From Vitellaria paradoxa (lineage: Eukaryota > Streptophyta > Magnoliopsida > Ericales > Sapotaceae): DNA of 64,000 bases. Under the pieces are notes generated by a model. The model saw only the letters and a list, made by a program, of their open reading frames with translations, ran no database searches and was not told the origin of the DNA. Below are positions 12,536 to 23,818 of the stretch, piece by piece; positions within the stretch are counted from its first letter, which is position 1; the number at the start of each line of letters is the position of its first letter. A program made the translations under genes and the position numbers. The DNA lies in NCBI GenBank assembly GCA_019916065.1, contig CM034233.1, positions 20,967,936-21,031,935 on the forward strand, written 5' to 3'.

Positions 12536-13206
12536 GGTCGTCCACTGCCATATTTCCCATCAAGATGGTACCATAGATATTTTATCACTTCAATAGGAGT
12601 CTTGTCAATCAAAAAGAAATTCAATTGAGTTTTATCAACATTTCAAATTAATCGTACTGAAAAAATTACTAAAATTTAAAATTTCATTTCGTAACATAAA
12701 TTAAGTAGGGATGTGTTAAAAATAATAATTTTTAATGCACTCCATCTGAATATCAGAAATTAAATATTAAGGTAAAAATTACCCGTGAAAATAAAAGTAA
12801 GTGGTGGGGTAAGATGATAGAGTGCTGTCTGACAGCGGAGCGTTGGCATGCATAAAGTGGTACAATTGTGAGACTTTAGTCCTTGCTCCGTGGTATATCA
12901 AACGTTTGCTTACAAAAAAGCAAAAGAATAGTCCTAGTCTGACAGAAAAAAAAAAAAAAAAGCAAAACAAAAAAGAAAAAGGGAGAAGCAAATTTTGTTC
13001 ATTGTCTCTCTCCGAAAAAATCACTACCGACATCCTCCACCCAAAGCTTTTAAATTGAAGTTTTGTTTTAAATTGATTGCATAACGGATGTATTTAGAAT
13101 TATATAAAATTGTAAAAGTTAATATCTTGTATTTATATAGTAAGTAAAAAAATTTAAATTTTATTATCTTGTAATTTATATTTGTAAAAATTTAAAAAAT
13201 TTTGTA

Positions 13207-13334
13207 TCCTGTTAAGTATCACTAAAAATTACAAAAATTCATTAACTTTAACTATTTTTTATATTTTTTTATATTTCATTTTTATATCACATTTTTTTAT
13301 TTTTATTGTATCATTTTTTTCAACCAAACACCTC
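13207..13334 (-). mobile_element. Tourist-like MITE, reversed copy
   Basis: Reversed, it reads GAGGTGTTTGGTTGAAAAAAATGATAC... and follows the same internal order as the family member at 14504-14659 (AAAAATGTG, GATATAAAAA, AGTTAAAGTTAATGAATTTTTGT). The right end is followed by TAA. The left boundary is approximate. Confidence 0.5.
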
Positions 13335-13382
13335 TAATTTAATTCCAAACGTGGCCAACATCACGTGAAATAATTAAACATA

Positions 13383-13389
<7 letters not shown>

Positions 13390-13415
<26 letters not shown>
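13390..13415. repeat. (AT)n microsatellite
   Basis: A run of about 13 AT dinucleotides followed by GTATATGTACGTATATG. Confidence 0.9.
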
Positions 13416-13421
<6 letters not shown>

Positions 13422-14022
13422 GTACGTATATGCATATTGAAAAGGACACAATGAGAGGAAAGAAGTGAATAGGGCCCATCAATCCCAATCGCGTGTCAGC
13501 TCAATTTTTTTTTTTTACTTACCAAAAAAAAAACTCTACGGCATGGAGCAGGATTAAACACTTTGTACTGTGTATGTATATGGGAAAAAGTGTATATTTT
13601 AAGCTTATTCAACTCTACCGACATGGAGCAGCATTAAACGCATTGTACTGTGTTTGCATATTGGAGTGACTGATAATTTGACCGGTGATATTTGAATATC
13701 TTGCTCGGTGATTCGAGATAAAAGTACAGTAAAAATATAAAGATGTGTCGTAAAATTAATATGTATTAAAATTTTATTAAAAGGAAGTATAAAAAGTAAT
13801 TAAAATTTGATAAATTTTGATATATTTTGATTGACCAAACAGCCTGGTATACAAGGTTGGCTCGTGACTTAATGGTAAAAGTCTCTTTTACTTTTTTTAT
13901 TAACCTGGGTTTGACATTTGGGGTGCCCTTTCTCTACTTACCAATCCAAAAACAAAATTTGTATGTATATTAATTATAAAAAAAAATTGTCTGTATATTG
14001 AAAAAATTGGTAAATTAAAGGA

Positions 14023-14309
14023 GCGTTTGGTAGCACAAGTTTTAGTATTTTTTAGTAAATTTTAATCAAAAGTTACTAGTTATAATTTTTAGCAAAAAAG
14101 TACAATTTTTAGGTGTTTGGTAAAATTTTTGGTAATATTTAATAATTTTTAGTAAATTTTAACAACTTTTTGTGTGTTTGGTGAAACTTTGAGTAGAAAA
14201 AATTACTGTAGCAGAGCAAAAAAGTGACAAAAGTTAATATTTCACCAAACGCTCAACTTGTAACTTTTGGTAGATTTTTACACTTTTTTATACTGTCAAA
14301 CAGAGACTA
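14023..14309. mobile_element. MITE, GTTTGGTAG family
   Basis: Begins GGAGCGTTTGGTAGCAC and ends with ACTGTCAAACAGAGAC, with internal repeats of TAGTAAATTTTAA and GTGTTTGGTAAAA/GTGTTTGGTGAAA. Related sequence, by the CATTTGG/CAAACGG ends and TAAAAATT-rich interior, occurs at 30474-30806 and about 57700-57900. It appears to separate two SINE-like segments (near 13850 and 14310-14460). Boundaries are approximate. Confidence 0.5.
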
Positions 14310-14460
14310 ACTAGTAAGATTTTAAATTTAATGCTTAGTGATTATTAATTCAATTCTCTTTATGATCACTAGAGGACTTATCTAGTCGTTAATTCTAGAA
14401 TTTCAGGAATTAATCGAGATGCATACAAATTAATCCAGATATCCTAAGTACTAAAAAAAT
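14310..14460 (+). mobile_element. Degenerate plant SINE, 3' portion
   Basis: The stretch at about 14405-14445 (AGGAATTAATCGAGATGC...AATCCAGATATCC) keeps the shape of the conserved 3' region of a widespread plant SINE group (GGGATTAGTCGAGGTGCGC...CCGGACACC), decayed mainly by C-to-T and G-to-A changes. It ends in a short A run. The upstream TAAGATTTTAAATTTAATGC...TTCAATTC could be the remains of the tRNA-like head. The assignment rests on my recall of the family consensus. Confidence 0.45.
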
Positions 14461-14503
14461 ATGTATATTTGGAGCTGTCCTTCCTATAAGTTCAATTAAT
14501 TTA

Positions 14504-14659
14504 GGAGGTGTTTGGTTGACAAAAAAGAGGTAAAAAGTATAATAAAAATAGAAAGATGTAACATAAAGGTGAAATATGAAAATTTTTTATTGAAAAAAAG
14601 TACAAAAAATAGTTAAAGTTGATAAATTTTAGTGGTTTTTAATTGTGCCAAATAGGGCG
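14504..14659 (+). mobile_element. Tourist-like MITE with TTA target duplication
   Basis: Starts GGAGGTGTTTGGTTGAC and ends GCCAAATAGGGCG, an imperfect terminal inverted repeat. It is flanked by TTA on both sides (14501-14503 and 14660-14662), the hallmark target site of PIF/Harbinger-related Tourist elements. The interior matches 19136-19293, 28058-28216 and 31355-31509, and in reverse 62616-62769. Confidence 0.7.
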
Positions 14660-14791
14660 TTAGAATTAATTACAATGACACCCATTTAATTATATACAAT
14701 AACACCCATTTAGTAAATTCAATTATTATTTTTATAACATTTATTATAAATTAATTTTTAACTAGGTAAAGAAAGTGAAAGAAGAATAAAA

Positions 14792-14793
<2 letters not shown>

Positions 14794-14822
<29 letters not shown>
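14794..14822. repeat. (GT)n microsatellite
   Basis: About 14 GT dinucleotides. Confidence 0.95.
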
Positions 14823-14825
<3 letters not shown>

Positions 14826-15068
14826 TATGTATTTGTTTTTTCTTGTATTTGAGGATATTTTGGTCTTAATAAAGTTACATTATACAAAAGTTGATTGTTG
14901 ACTTTATTCTATTAAACTTATTTAACAATTTTCAAATGAAGTTACTTTAAAATAGATGATTATTCAAAGTGTTATGATTAATAGATGAAAAGAGTAATTG
15001 TAAATCTGATATAGTTGAAGAAGTGTTAGTTTAATTAACCCATTAATTTATTATTTCAAACTTATAAA

Positions 15069-15230
15069 AGGTGCGTTTGGAGTGGTAAAAAGTAAGATAA
15101 AATAAGATAAAGTGAGATAAATCGTGAATTCATAATTCATGCGGTGAAATAAAAAATAAATAATTTTTAGAATTTTTTAGTAGTTTTTACTATTTTTTAA
15201 AATTTTTTATCATTTTAAACGGAGCCAATA
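15069..15230. mobile_element. MITE of the GGTGCGTTTGG family
   Basis: Starts GGTGCGTTTGGAGTGGTAAAAAG and ends TTATCATTTTAAACGGAGCC, imperfect inverted ends. The interior word AATTCATAATTCATGC corresponds to AGTTCGTAATTCGTG in the copy at 27730-27876. Further members are at about 60502-60648 and 62388-62552. Confidence 0.6.
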
Positions 15231-15393
15231 ATAGTTCTAGTAGAAGGCATACAATCCGTTTGAGGTCCCCAATGTTTTAAAAAAAAAAAAAATTTTAAAA
15301 TCTCCGCAAGTTTTGATTTTTCTCTAATCAAATTTCGTGACGTGTCATTTTTACATTATTTCAACGCCAATTTTTTATTTTTTTTTTCTTTTT

Positions 15394-15426
15394 GGGGGGG
15401 GGGGGGTGAGGGTGGGGGTGGGGGGA
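15394..15426 (+). other. G-rich run with G-quadruplex potential
   Basis: Thirteen consecutive G, then TGAGGGTGGGGGTGGGGGG. The stretch contains at least four G-tracts of three or more with 1-3 base loops, which satisfies the usual intramolecular G-quadruplex pattern. It lies in an otherwise T- and A-rich tract about 1.1 kb beyond the 3' end of the sulfotransferase gene, within a degenerate MITE-like sequence. Confidence 0.7.
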
Positions 15427-15429
15427 TTT

Positions 15430-16528
15430 TTTTGAAACTCTGAAGAACTTGTCTTCAAGCTTAAACACTGTTTCTTCTATGAGCCTGGCTTGAACTGAAT
15501 TTGCCCAACAACTTTCTCGCTCAGTTCATTAAATGAATCGAAATCGTGCTTAACCAATGAGCAGATCAATAACAGAATCAAACAGAAGTTCCCACGCTCC
15601 GAACGCTTTCTTAGAATACGTTCTCAAACTGAAGTCCTATTAATTTCAATGGACCAAGTCGGACTCCCTCAGCCAGCTTCGAACCCTTTCGCACAAATCA
15701 TTAACTAGAAGGAATTCATTTCGGATTTTTTCCCAGTAAATTTTGCTAGACTTAGGGTTAAAATCGGACTACAACTAAATGTAGGGAACATATAATTTTA
15801 GGAGGGATTATTCGTCTTCCTAGTCTTGGACACAAGAAAAGAAATTTTCCTCACCCCTCACCTCCTAGGAATTAAGTAATGGCTCCCATTTATCAAATAA
15901 CAATAATAATTCCTAGTAAAAAATGATAGAACAATTAAGTATTCATCAATCACTAAACAAATAGTTGAGCGCGTCAATTAAAACTCGCAAAGAAAATTGT
16001 TCAAAAGTTCGTACATATCAGAGTCAATTATTTCTCAAAATATCCTTGCGAATATATATCAGATGTACACTTCATCGATATTTACCTTCCCATTTACATC
16101 CAACTTGTGGATTAACTAAAAATATGGAAGAGTGCGTATATAGTTAATATAAAGAAAGCTTTTATGACAAGTTGCAATCAGCGTTTTGAAATATATTGTT
16201 TATACTAACATTAATTAAATCGGTTTAAGATGGCTTATAATATTTTGGATGTATCAGAAATTCAAAGAACAATTTACTTAGGACAACAGGGGAGATGCCA
16301 TACATTACTCGGGCTAATCCAATAGACATACAATCAATCAACAGAAATTATTTGACGATTATCAAAGGAGTCACAGCAGAACAAACAAGTGATCTTTGAC
16401 TCTAATTTATCTTATTTTCTACCTCTGGAAAAAGCTAATAGAGCACTACAGAGCAATTAGGCATAAAAGGAAGCTTAACAGAAGGAACATAAACTGATTC
16501 AAGTAATGACTCTCACAAGACTATCCCC
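15430..16528. other. Low-repeat intergenic stretch beyond the sulfotransferase 3' end
   Basis: The block 15430-15870 has balanced base composition and no recognised transposon signature, but stop codons fall in all frames and no splice-supported exon chain was found. The stretch 16150-16528 should hold the 3' UTR and terminator region of the sulfotransferase gene on the minus strand. Confidence 0.4.
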
Positions 16529-17539
16529 CTAAAACTTCAACCCAGAATTGCAGAATTTTTGTTCAGTGATCTGATTCATTCTGTCCACCATCTCAGCGGT
16601 CAGGACATTAGCCCAGTCTCCAACCTTGCCACACCTAAAGAAAGCCTTGTTGTCCTCCCCAGAGGACAATTTTCCACTCTTGTTCACCTCCAGATTGCTC
16701 AAGCTATCAAAGCTGCATAGCATTAAGATATCATCCACCACTCCCGAGGCCTCTTCCTCCGCGGAAAACGGGCAGCCCAAGAACTCGGCTATTTTCCTCA
16801 CACGAAGTTGTGGGTTCTCTTTCATCTCCTCAAACTTCACGAAAAGATACCTCTCAGGATTTTCCAAGCTCTCCTTCCAATACTGCAACACATGGTCCCA
16901 ATAGGGCCCATAAAGGCTCACTCCCCTGCAGAACCTATCAAAGACATCTTCAAGTGAATTGGGTTTAAGATTTTCGGGTCTCAACTTGTTTGTGAAGTGC
17001 CAAAACGAAACAAAAGTGTCCATTGGATTCCTGCACAAATAGACAAGCTTACACCGCGAACTCTTCACGGATTCCGGGAGGGAAGAGAAGGGCAAATGGG
17101 TGGCGAAAAGCCTCGGGGACTTGAAGGAGGAGAGGTCGGGGGAGTCGACGTGTTTGTCGGCGTAGAGCTTGAGCTCGAGGAAGGGAACGAGGTCGTGGGG
17201 ACTGTTTGCCAGCAATGGATGATGTTGATTATTGGTGACGGGGGGATTAGATTTCCGGCGGAGTAACGTGAAGAGGAGCGCCTTCAACCAGGTGGTGCCA
17301 GATTTGGGGGTGGTGACGAGGAGGATGTCGGTGGGCTGAGCCTGGAAAAGTCGTTGGCATCTGAGAACTCCTTGGAGCTGCCTAGATGTGTGCCAAAAGC
17401 CTTGGTATTCGTAGTAATGAGATAAAACCAAGGCTTTTTCTCTTGGCAAGGAAGGCAGTAGCTGCCTGCATTCTTCGGTCAGATTATCTTCTTGCAAGTA
17501 CTCGGCAGCAGCAGGAGGAGGAAGTTGAAATGTTTGCAT
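16529..17539 (-). CDS. Cytosolic sulfotransferase (SOT/SULT family), intronless
   Basis: The 336-residue protein transfers sulfate from PAPS to the hydroxyl group of a small acceptor; the acceptor cannot be read from sequence. Visible landmarks: PKSGTTW at about 78-84, which binds the 5'-phosphosulfate of PAPS; TH at about 147-148, with His148 the expected catalytic base; CRNPMDTFVSFWHF from about 169, the 3'-phosphate binding region; FEEM near 236; and the C-terminal PAPS loop read as RCGKVGDW at about 302-309. Plant members usually have RKG there, so the Lys-to-Cys change is unusual. No signal peptide or membrane segment is seen, fitting a cytosolic enzyme. The length is typical and the single exon fits many plant SOT genes. 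I start at 17539 because it is the first ATG in the frame; the frame is open to 17593, but that upstream codon is TTG. A TATA-like box lies about 70 bp upstream. Confidence 0.92.
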   Translation of the reverse strand: MQTFQLPPPAAAEYLQEDNLTEECRQLLPSLPREKALVLSHYYEYQGFWHTSRQLQGVLRCQRLFQAQPTDILLVTTPKSGTTWLKALLFTLLRRKSNPPVTNNQHHPLLANSPHDLVPFLELKLYADKHVDSPDLSSFKSPRLFATHLPFSSLPESVKSSRCKLVYLCRNPMDTFVSFWHFTNKLRPENLKPNSLEDVFDRFCRGVSLYGPYWDHVLQYWKESLENPERYLFVKFEEMKENPQLRVRKIAEFLGCPFSAEEEASGVVDDILMLCSFDSLSNLEVNKSGKLSSGEDNKAFFRCGKVGDWANVLTAEMVDRMNQITEQKFCNSGLKF

Positions 17540-17606
17540 GGAGATCAGCAGATAGGAATTACTTTGAGAGTCTTTGGTTATTGATGCAACCAAGCATTAT
17601 GATGAT

Positions 17607-17616
17607 TAAATATATA
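17607..17616 (-). promoter_or_regulatory. TATA box of the sulfotransferase gene
   Basis: Minus-strand TATATATTTA lies about 70 bp before the ATG at 17539, which would give a 5' UTR of roughly 45 nt. The same sequence is preserved at the paralogous position upstream of the pseudogene (about 29658-29667). Confidence 0.55.
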
Positions 17617-17677
17617 CATCTCAACCTCTCCTGTGATGACTGTTGTTTGGTTGGTTTTGGCTCAACTTCAACCCCAA

Positions 17678-18074
17678 GGCTGTGTTTGTTTGAGGGATTG
17701 GAAGATGGGGGATAAGTAATACTGTGAAACCCACAGATGAGATTTGATAAAAAGATGGGATTAATTTTTTATGTGAGATTATTTTTTTGGTGTTTGATTG
17801 GTGAGATATAAAGTGGGATAAAAAGTATGATTTGATATGTGATGTGATAAGAAATAATTTTTGACCTTTAAATTTTAGAGGGAAACAAATCCAGAGGTGA
17901 GGTATTAATAATACCACCACCCCCCTCGGATAACTCATCCGGCAAATCGCTGGATCACTCATCCCATCCCACGTTCACAGTCCATCAGTCAAATAACAAA
18001 ACAAACATAACATTTATGGGGCCCACGGATGAGGCATCCAATCCCCCCTTCTTATCCGGTAAACAAACGCAGCC
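17678..18074. mobile_element. MITE in the sulfotransferase promoter region, arm 1 only
   Basis: Starts GGCTGTGTTTGTTTGAGGGA and ends GTAAACAAACGCAGCC, a clear terminal inverted repeat, with GGGGGATAAG-like and GATAAGAAGGGGGG-like words just inside. CAA flanks both sides (17675-17677 and 18075-18077). At the paralogous position in arm 2 (about 29715-29722, CCAACCCAAAAG) the element is absent and the flanks are contiguous. It lies about 140 bp upstream of the coding start and could affect the promoter. Confidence 0.75.
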
Positions 18075-18837
18075 CAAAAGTTAATTCAAAGGGTGAGATT
18101 TTTCATCTCTCTCTTCACATAAAGTTGGGCTTTGATAGTAGTGTTTGGTAGTCTTAAACTTATTTCAACTTCAAAAACTAACTCAATAAAGTGAAATTTT
18201 CACTCACACTTATATATTGATTACAAGCTCTTTCTACAACCAATACAGGAACACTCTAATGCTGCTAATTATATAAAGGATAATACTTTTTCAAAAGAAA
18301 AAAAAAAAGAGGGAAAAAAATTATGTTATGATTTCTTGAAAATAAGTTATGCTATGTTTTCTTGATTTAGAAATTCTAATAAGCAAGAATTTTCATGTTT
18401 GTTGATATTAGACTAAGAAATTAAATAGTTTAACCTTCGCAAATTTATAAAATTATAAACTTCGAGATTTGATATATTATTTGATAATTTTATAAATGAA
18501 AAAATTTTCTTGTGAATTAATAAAATTTCTGTTATTTATTAAATATCTTTTTAAAACAATAATAATTTAATTTTTTAATTTACATTCTTATTCTATTTGT
18601 AAATGTATTTATTTTTATCAAACATTAACAAAATAAAATTCCCACTTTAATTTACTAAAGTGCCAATAATTAGAATTTCTTTATCAATTCTTATTCGCAA
18701 TGTATTTTCGTTCCAACAAATAAAAGTAGCAAAAAAAGACAAGGATACCTAAATAATGTAGTGACGGCAATCTAATAATTAAATTATATTTAAATATACG
18801 TTATGCTTTAAATTGATTGCATAACGTCAGTTGAAAT

Positions 18838-18860
18838 AAATATATATATATATATATATG
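18838..18860. repeat. (AT)n microsatellite
   Basis: About 11 TA dinucleotides; the corresponding place in arm 2 has only a short ACATATATG, so the tract expanded after the duplication or was replaced there. Confidence 0.85.
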
Positions 18861-19135
18861 GCCAGTAAGTGCATTGAAAGGACACAACGTGAAGAAAAAG
18901 TGAACACAGGTTCCATCAATCCAACAGTATGTCTGCTCATAATTTTTGAGCTCAGTCAACTTTGATGATATCGATCAGTAACAAATTGTAAAAACTGTGT
19001 AAATTGCATTGGGACCACAACTTAGCGCGGATTGATGATAAGAAAAGAAGATTTGAGGCTTTTTTTTTTAATTTTTTTTTAAAATTTGAACAGAAATATA
19101 AAACACAATTGTGCTTCGATAATTTGAACCATTTA

Positions 19136-19293
19136 GGCCTGTTTGGTTGATAAAAAAAATAAGGTAAAAAGTATAATAAAATTAAAAAAATGTGGTATAA
19201 AGGTAATATATGAAAAAATTTGATTGAAGGAAAGTACAAAAATTAATTAAAGTTGGTGATTTTTGATAACTTTTGATGCTACCAAATATACCC
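19136..19293 (+). mobile_element. Tourist-like MITE, arm 1 only, TTA target duplication
   Basis: Starts GGCCTGTTTGGTTGAT and ends GCTACCAAATATACCC, flanked by TTA at 19133-19135 and 19294-19296. Arm 2 has the empty site (CCATTTATTTAGAAG near 31080-31094) with a single TTA, directly showing the insertion and its 3-bp duplication. Confidence 0.85.
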
Positions 19294-19897
19294 TTATTTG
19301 GAAGTAGGTTCTACAATGAACCCCACAATTCTGAATTTCTGCATATTTGTAATCCTAGATTATTCAAATAAATGTTATCAACTTCTATGATTTTAGTATT
19401 TTTTTTTTTTTTTTTGTCATAATATTTCACCAAATATTATCATTGTAGTGTCATAATATTGTGATACTAACAGTCTTCCCCCAATCTAGATGCATGGCCA
19501 TATGCAAAAACAAAGCTTTGAAGTCATTGTTTTGGTAGTATTCGCTTTTTATTTTTATTTTTTATTTTTTTTTTTAAATTTAACTTGCTCAAATTTTTTT
19601 TTTTCAAATGTATTCCGTATTTTTCTATGAATCTAATTACTCAATTAAACGAGAATGAACCTTTATTAATTCTAAACTTTACCGAATGTGGAATGGAGTT
19701 CAAACTGGATAGCATTCTTAAGATTGGTTTAGTTCACTGCCATTTCTCTTTGTTCCTGCACATTAGAATTATCATTGTCCACTGCTGTTGTTAAGGCTTG
19801 AGTTCCGATGTGTAAGGAATGTACAAACTCGCGGCTGCCACTGCTTTTACTACTAATTGCTGATGAGCTCCAGCAAAAATTTCATTGAGAACCTTAG

Positions 19898-20032
19898 AAA
19901 AATAATGTGCAGTTTTTTTTATAATGTGCAGTTTTTTTTTTATAGTGTGCAGTTTTTTATAATGTGCAGTTTTTTTTTTTTTTTTTTATAGTGTGCAGTT
20001 TTTTTTTTTATTATAATGTGCAGTTTTTGATA
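19898..20032 (+). repeat. Tandem ATAATGTGCAG(T)n array upstream of the transposase
   Basis: Six repeats of ATAATGTGCAG or ATAGTGTGCAG, each followed by 5-16 T. They sit 5' of the TNP2 reading frame in the position where En/Spm elements carry TNPA-binding subterminal repeats, although the word differs from the 3' subterminal word. Confidence 0.75.
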
Positions 20033-20155
20033 ATGGTGTGTTAACTGTGCCCAAAAATAGATATTAGTATATCTATATGTCATCTCCTAGATTCATTGTT
20101 TGTCTTCTGCCAAAGCCTTTTTTTTTTTTTTTTTTTTGTGGTATAGGTTCCTTCA

Positions 20156-23100
20156 ATGAGGGTTGATCGAGCATGGATGTACAATAGGCTCATGCCTGGT
20201 AAAAAATGGATAACATTGGAGTTTCGACGTGGGCTTGATGAATTTGTTCAATTTGCAACTACGCAAGTAAATTTTACTAGTGGAGGGAAAATTACGTGTC
20301 CGTGTTCGAAGTGCAAGAATCGAAAGTATTTTAATGTTGACAATGTAAAACTTCATTTGTATCGAAATGGATTCCTCCCAAATTACTATGAATGGCATGC
20401 CCACGGGGAGCCATATATTTTTCCTTTAGATTATAGAAATAACAAAGAGGTTGGCACTGCAAGTGAAACAAACCCTTCAATAGGTAATTCATTTAGGGAC
20501 GTGGTGTTTGATGCGGTTGGATATGATAGGACATCAAATGAACCTGTCCGAATGGATGAGATGCCTAATGCAAGTGCACAGAGGTTCTATGACTTGCTAA
20601 ATGCTGTAGATGAGCCTTTGTGGCCTGGGTGTGATGGTCAATCTCAATTGTCCACAGTTGCTCGGCTTTTAAATATCAAATCCGATTACAACTTACGTGA
20701 AGCCTGTTATGATGCTATATGTCAACTCATTAAGGATATTACACCTGAAGGGGATAAAATGCCCAAAAACTTTTACGAGACAAAAAAACTTGTCTCTGGT
20801 TTGGGGCTTCCATATGAACAAATAGAGTGCTGTGTTAATGGGTGTATGCTTTTCAGGAAAGAATATGAGAGGTTGGCAGAATGCAAGTTTTGTAATCATC
20901 CCAGATAGAAGCCAAAAAAAGGGAGTACAGGAGTGCAGAAGAACGTACCCTATGCAAGAATGCACTACCTTCCATTAACACCAAGATTACAGCGCTAGTA
21001 TGCGTCAACGGTAACAGCAAGCATATGAGATGGCATGCAGAGCACGAACCCCTCTCTGGGAGCATGAGTCATCATTCCGATGCAGAGGCTTGGAAATCTT
21101 TCAATCGCGCCCACCCCACATTCTCAGCTGAGTCTCGAAATGTAAGACTCGAACTCTCTACTGATGGTTTCACTCCATTTGGACAGTCTGGTAAGCAGTA
21201 TTCTTGTTGGCCTGTGATATTAACGCCGTATAATCTGCCACCTGGGATGTGTATGAAAACACCATACATGTTTCTTACTGCTACAATGCCTGGTCCCAAA
21301 AACCCTAAGCAGAAGTTAGATGTGTATTTGCAACCTTTGATGGACGAGTTGATACAGTTATGAGAAGTAGGAGTTCCTACATATGACATTTCATTGAGAC
21401 AAAATTTTCAAATGCGGGCTACTCTGATGTGGACAATTAGTGACTTTCCAGCTTATGGCATGTTATCTGGATGGAGTACAGCAAGTAGATTATCGTGCCC
21501 ATATTGCATGGAGAAGTCAAAAGCATTTAGGCTTCAACATTCTCGCAAGCAATGCTTCTTCGACTGTCATCGTCAATTCCTACCATCTGATCACCCTTTT
21601 CGAAAGAATAAGACCTCATTTAGGAAGAATCGAACTAAGAATTCACCACCTCCACAAAGATTAAGCGGGGATCAAATTTGGGCCCGAGTAAAGGATTTGC
21701 CTACCGTTCTTAAAAATGGTGGGGATGACATACCTAAAGGTGAAGGAGAATATCACAATTGGCGTAAGCAAAGTATATTTTGGAGTCTACCATATTGGAG
21801 GACTAATCTCATTAGGCATAACCTTGACGTTATGTACATTATTAAAAAATTTTTTGACAACATCTTCAATACTATATTTGATGTGAAAGGGAGACAAAAG
21901 ACAATGACAATGCAAGGAGGGATTTACATGAAATTTGCTGTCGGAATGACTTGGAATTATGTGAGGGAGGTACCAAAAAACCAAGGGCTTACTACTGTTT
22001 GGACAAAAATGCTTAAAAAATATTGTTAGAATGGATCAAATCTTTGAAATTTCCAGATGGTTATGTCTCAAATCTGTCAAGATGTGTGGACACGAGAGAA
22101 TGTAAGTTGTTCGGCCTCAAGAGTCATAATTGTCATGTTTTCATGATTCGATTGATCCCCATTGCATTTTGTTATTTGCTTCTCGATAGTGTGTGGAAAG
22201 CATTGACAAAATTGAGTTCGTTCTTCAAAGAGCTGACTTCTAGAATGTTGCGCGATGATCAAATACTTAAATTAGAAGAAAACATTGCTATCATCATATG
22301 CAAGTTAGAGAAAATTTTCCCCCCCAGCTTTTTTGATTCAATGGAGCACTTGCCAATTCATTTACCCTATGAAGCTCTAGTTGGAGGACCTGTACAATAT
22401 AGGTGGATGTATCCATTTGAAAGGTTAGTCAAATATTTATAAATTGTAGAAATTATCTGTGTATTTATTGTATGCTGATAATTCTCTATTCTTAGGTTCT
22501 TGTACAATTTGAAAAAGAAGATGAAGAATAAGGCAAGAGTTGAGGCTTCAATATGTAATGCGTACATAATTGAAGAAGTGTCAAGTTTTTGTGCCCATTA
22601 CTTTGAACCTCATGTCTGAACAAAGAGTAGAAGAGCCGAGCGAAATGATGATGGTGGTTGTGAGGAGTCAAGCCCTTCAAGCATTTCAACGTTTAGTTAT
22701 ACGAGCGTCCATCAGGTGCTTCAAAAACAAGATTCCTAACAGATAAGGAACACAATGCAGCGGCACTATATGTGTTGTTGAATACCGAAGAAGTCCAACC
22801 TTATGTAGTGTAAGTCATTCATTTGTTTAGTGATTTGAAATGAGTCATTTGGTTTTATAACTTGCTCTTTGATATTTATTTAAAATCTAGATTGTTTAAG
22901 GTTGAAAAACGTCTTAACGTGACTACAATGTTTGAATCCGAGATTGAAGGAGCATTGGAAAGAGAGTTTGTTCAATGGTTTGAAAGATACATAAGTATTA
23001 TCAAATGTCTTTACCTTAAAAATAAATTTTCTGTTTAACTCAATACTTAAAAATTGTCTGTGTATGTATGGTAATTAGGCACATGATCCAATCAACAATG

Positions 23101-23818
23101 TAGCAAATGAGGAAATAAAGCACATGGCTTGGGGACTAAAGAGAATTGTTCGAACTTACTCGCAATTTTTCGTTAATGGGTACAACTTTCACACTGTTGC
23201 CCATAGTAAAGGAAAAGCAACTACAAATAGTGGTGTATGCATAAAAGGTTCTAACGATGATGATGAGGACACGGTGAATTATTATGGTGTGCTCAAGGAA
23301 GTAGTGGAGTTAGAGTACCCAGGAATGCCAATGAAACGGGTTTATTTGTTCCATTGTGATTGGTATGATCCACGGCAAGATGTGGGAGTGAGAATCCATT
23401 CAAAGTACAAAATAGTTGATATTACTCACAAGAGATTATGGAGCAAATATGAGCCATTTGCACTTGCACATCAAGCCTCCCAAGTGTGTTTCTTACCATA
23501 CCCAAGTCAGAGAAGAGATACTGCGGATTGGTTACATGTTTGTCTAGTAACTACAAGATGGACTTTAGAAATGGCGATAGTAGATACTACACTGCAAGAA
23601 GATAGAGTTCAAGCTTCAGATATTGATATTGTAGACGATCAATTGGATAGTCTTAGAGATCATAGTGGTACTTTCGATGAAGTGGAACCTACGATTAATG
23701 TTAATTTACAAGAGGATGAGACAAGTTCTTGAGTAGTTCTAGTGAAGAATACTTACAGGAACCTATCTATGAAACAGAAAATGAATTAAGTAGCGATTAC
23801 AACAGCGAGAGTGAGTAA
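20156..23818 (+). pseudogene. TNP2-type CACTA transposase, inactivated
   Basis: Domain order matches plant En/Spm transposases. An N-terminal transposase-associated segment (from the ATG at 20156; CPCSKCKN at about residue 48) is followed by the TNP2 core (about 21025-22020), a DUF4218-like region with FFDSMEHLPIHLPYEA (about 22023-22430), and a DUF4216-like region (about 23260-23540; YGVLKEVVELEY, VYLFHCDWYD). Lesions seen directly: in-frame stops at 20906 (TAG), about 20994 (TAG), 21361 (TGA where Trp is expected) and about 22617 (TGA); a frame shift near 21020; another in the A-run at about 22010; and one near 23730. An intron at about 22425-22494 and others near 22810-22890 and 22990-23080 keep splice signals. 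The C-terminal acidic tail ends at 23818. Confidence 0.85.

Noticed and set aside
13850..13950. tRNA-like head (GGTTGGCTCGTGACTTAATGG...GGGTTTGACATTTGG)
   Set aside because: It resembles a SINE 5' part and may pair with 14310-14460, but the boxes are too degenerate to call as an RNA gene or a separate element.
17540..17593. Longer sulfotransferase N-terminus (18 more codons)
   Set aside because: The frame is open to 17593 but its first codon is TTG, and the TATA-like box lies only about 15-25 bp away, so this stretch would be at or before the transcription start.
16626..17715. Plus-strand open frames overlapping the sulfotransferase
   Set aside because: Antisense shadows of the real coding sequence or of the adjacent MITE.
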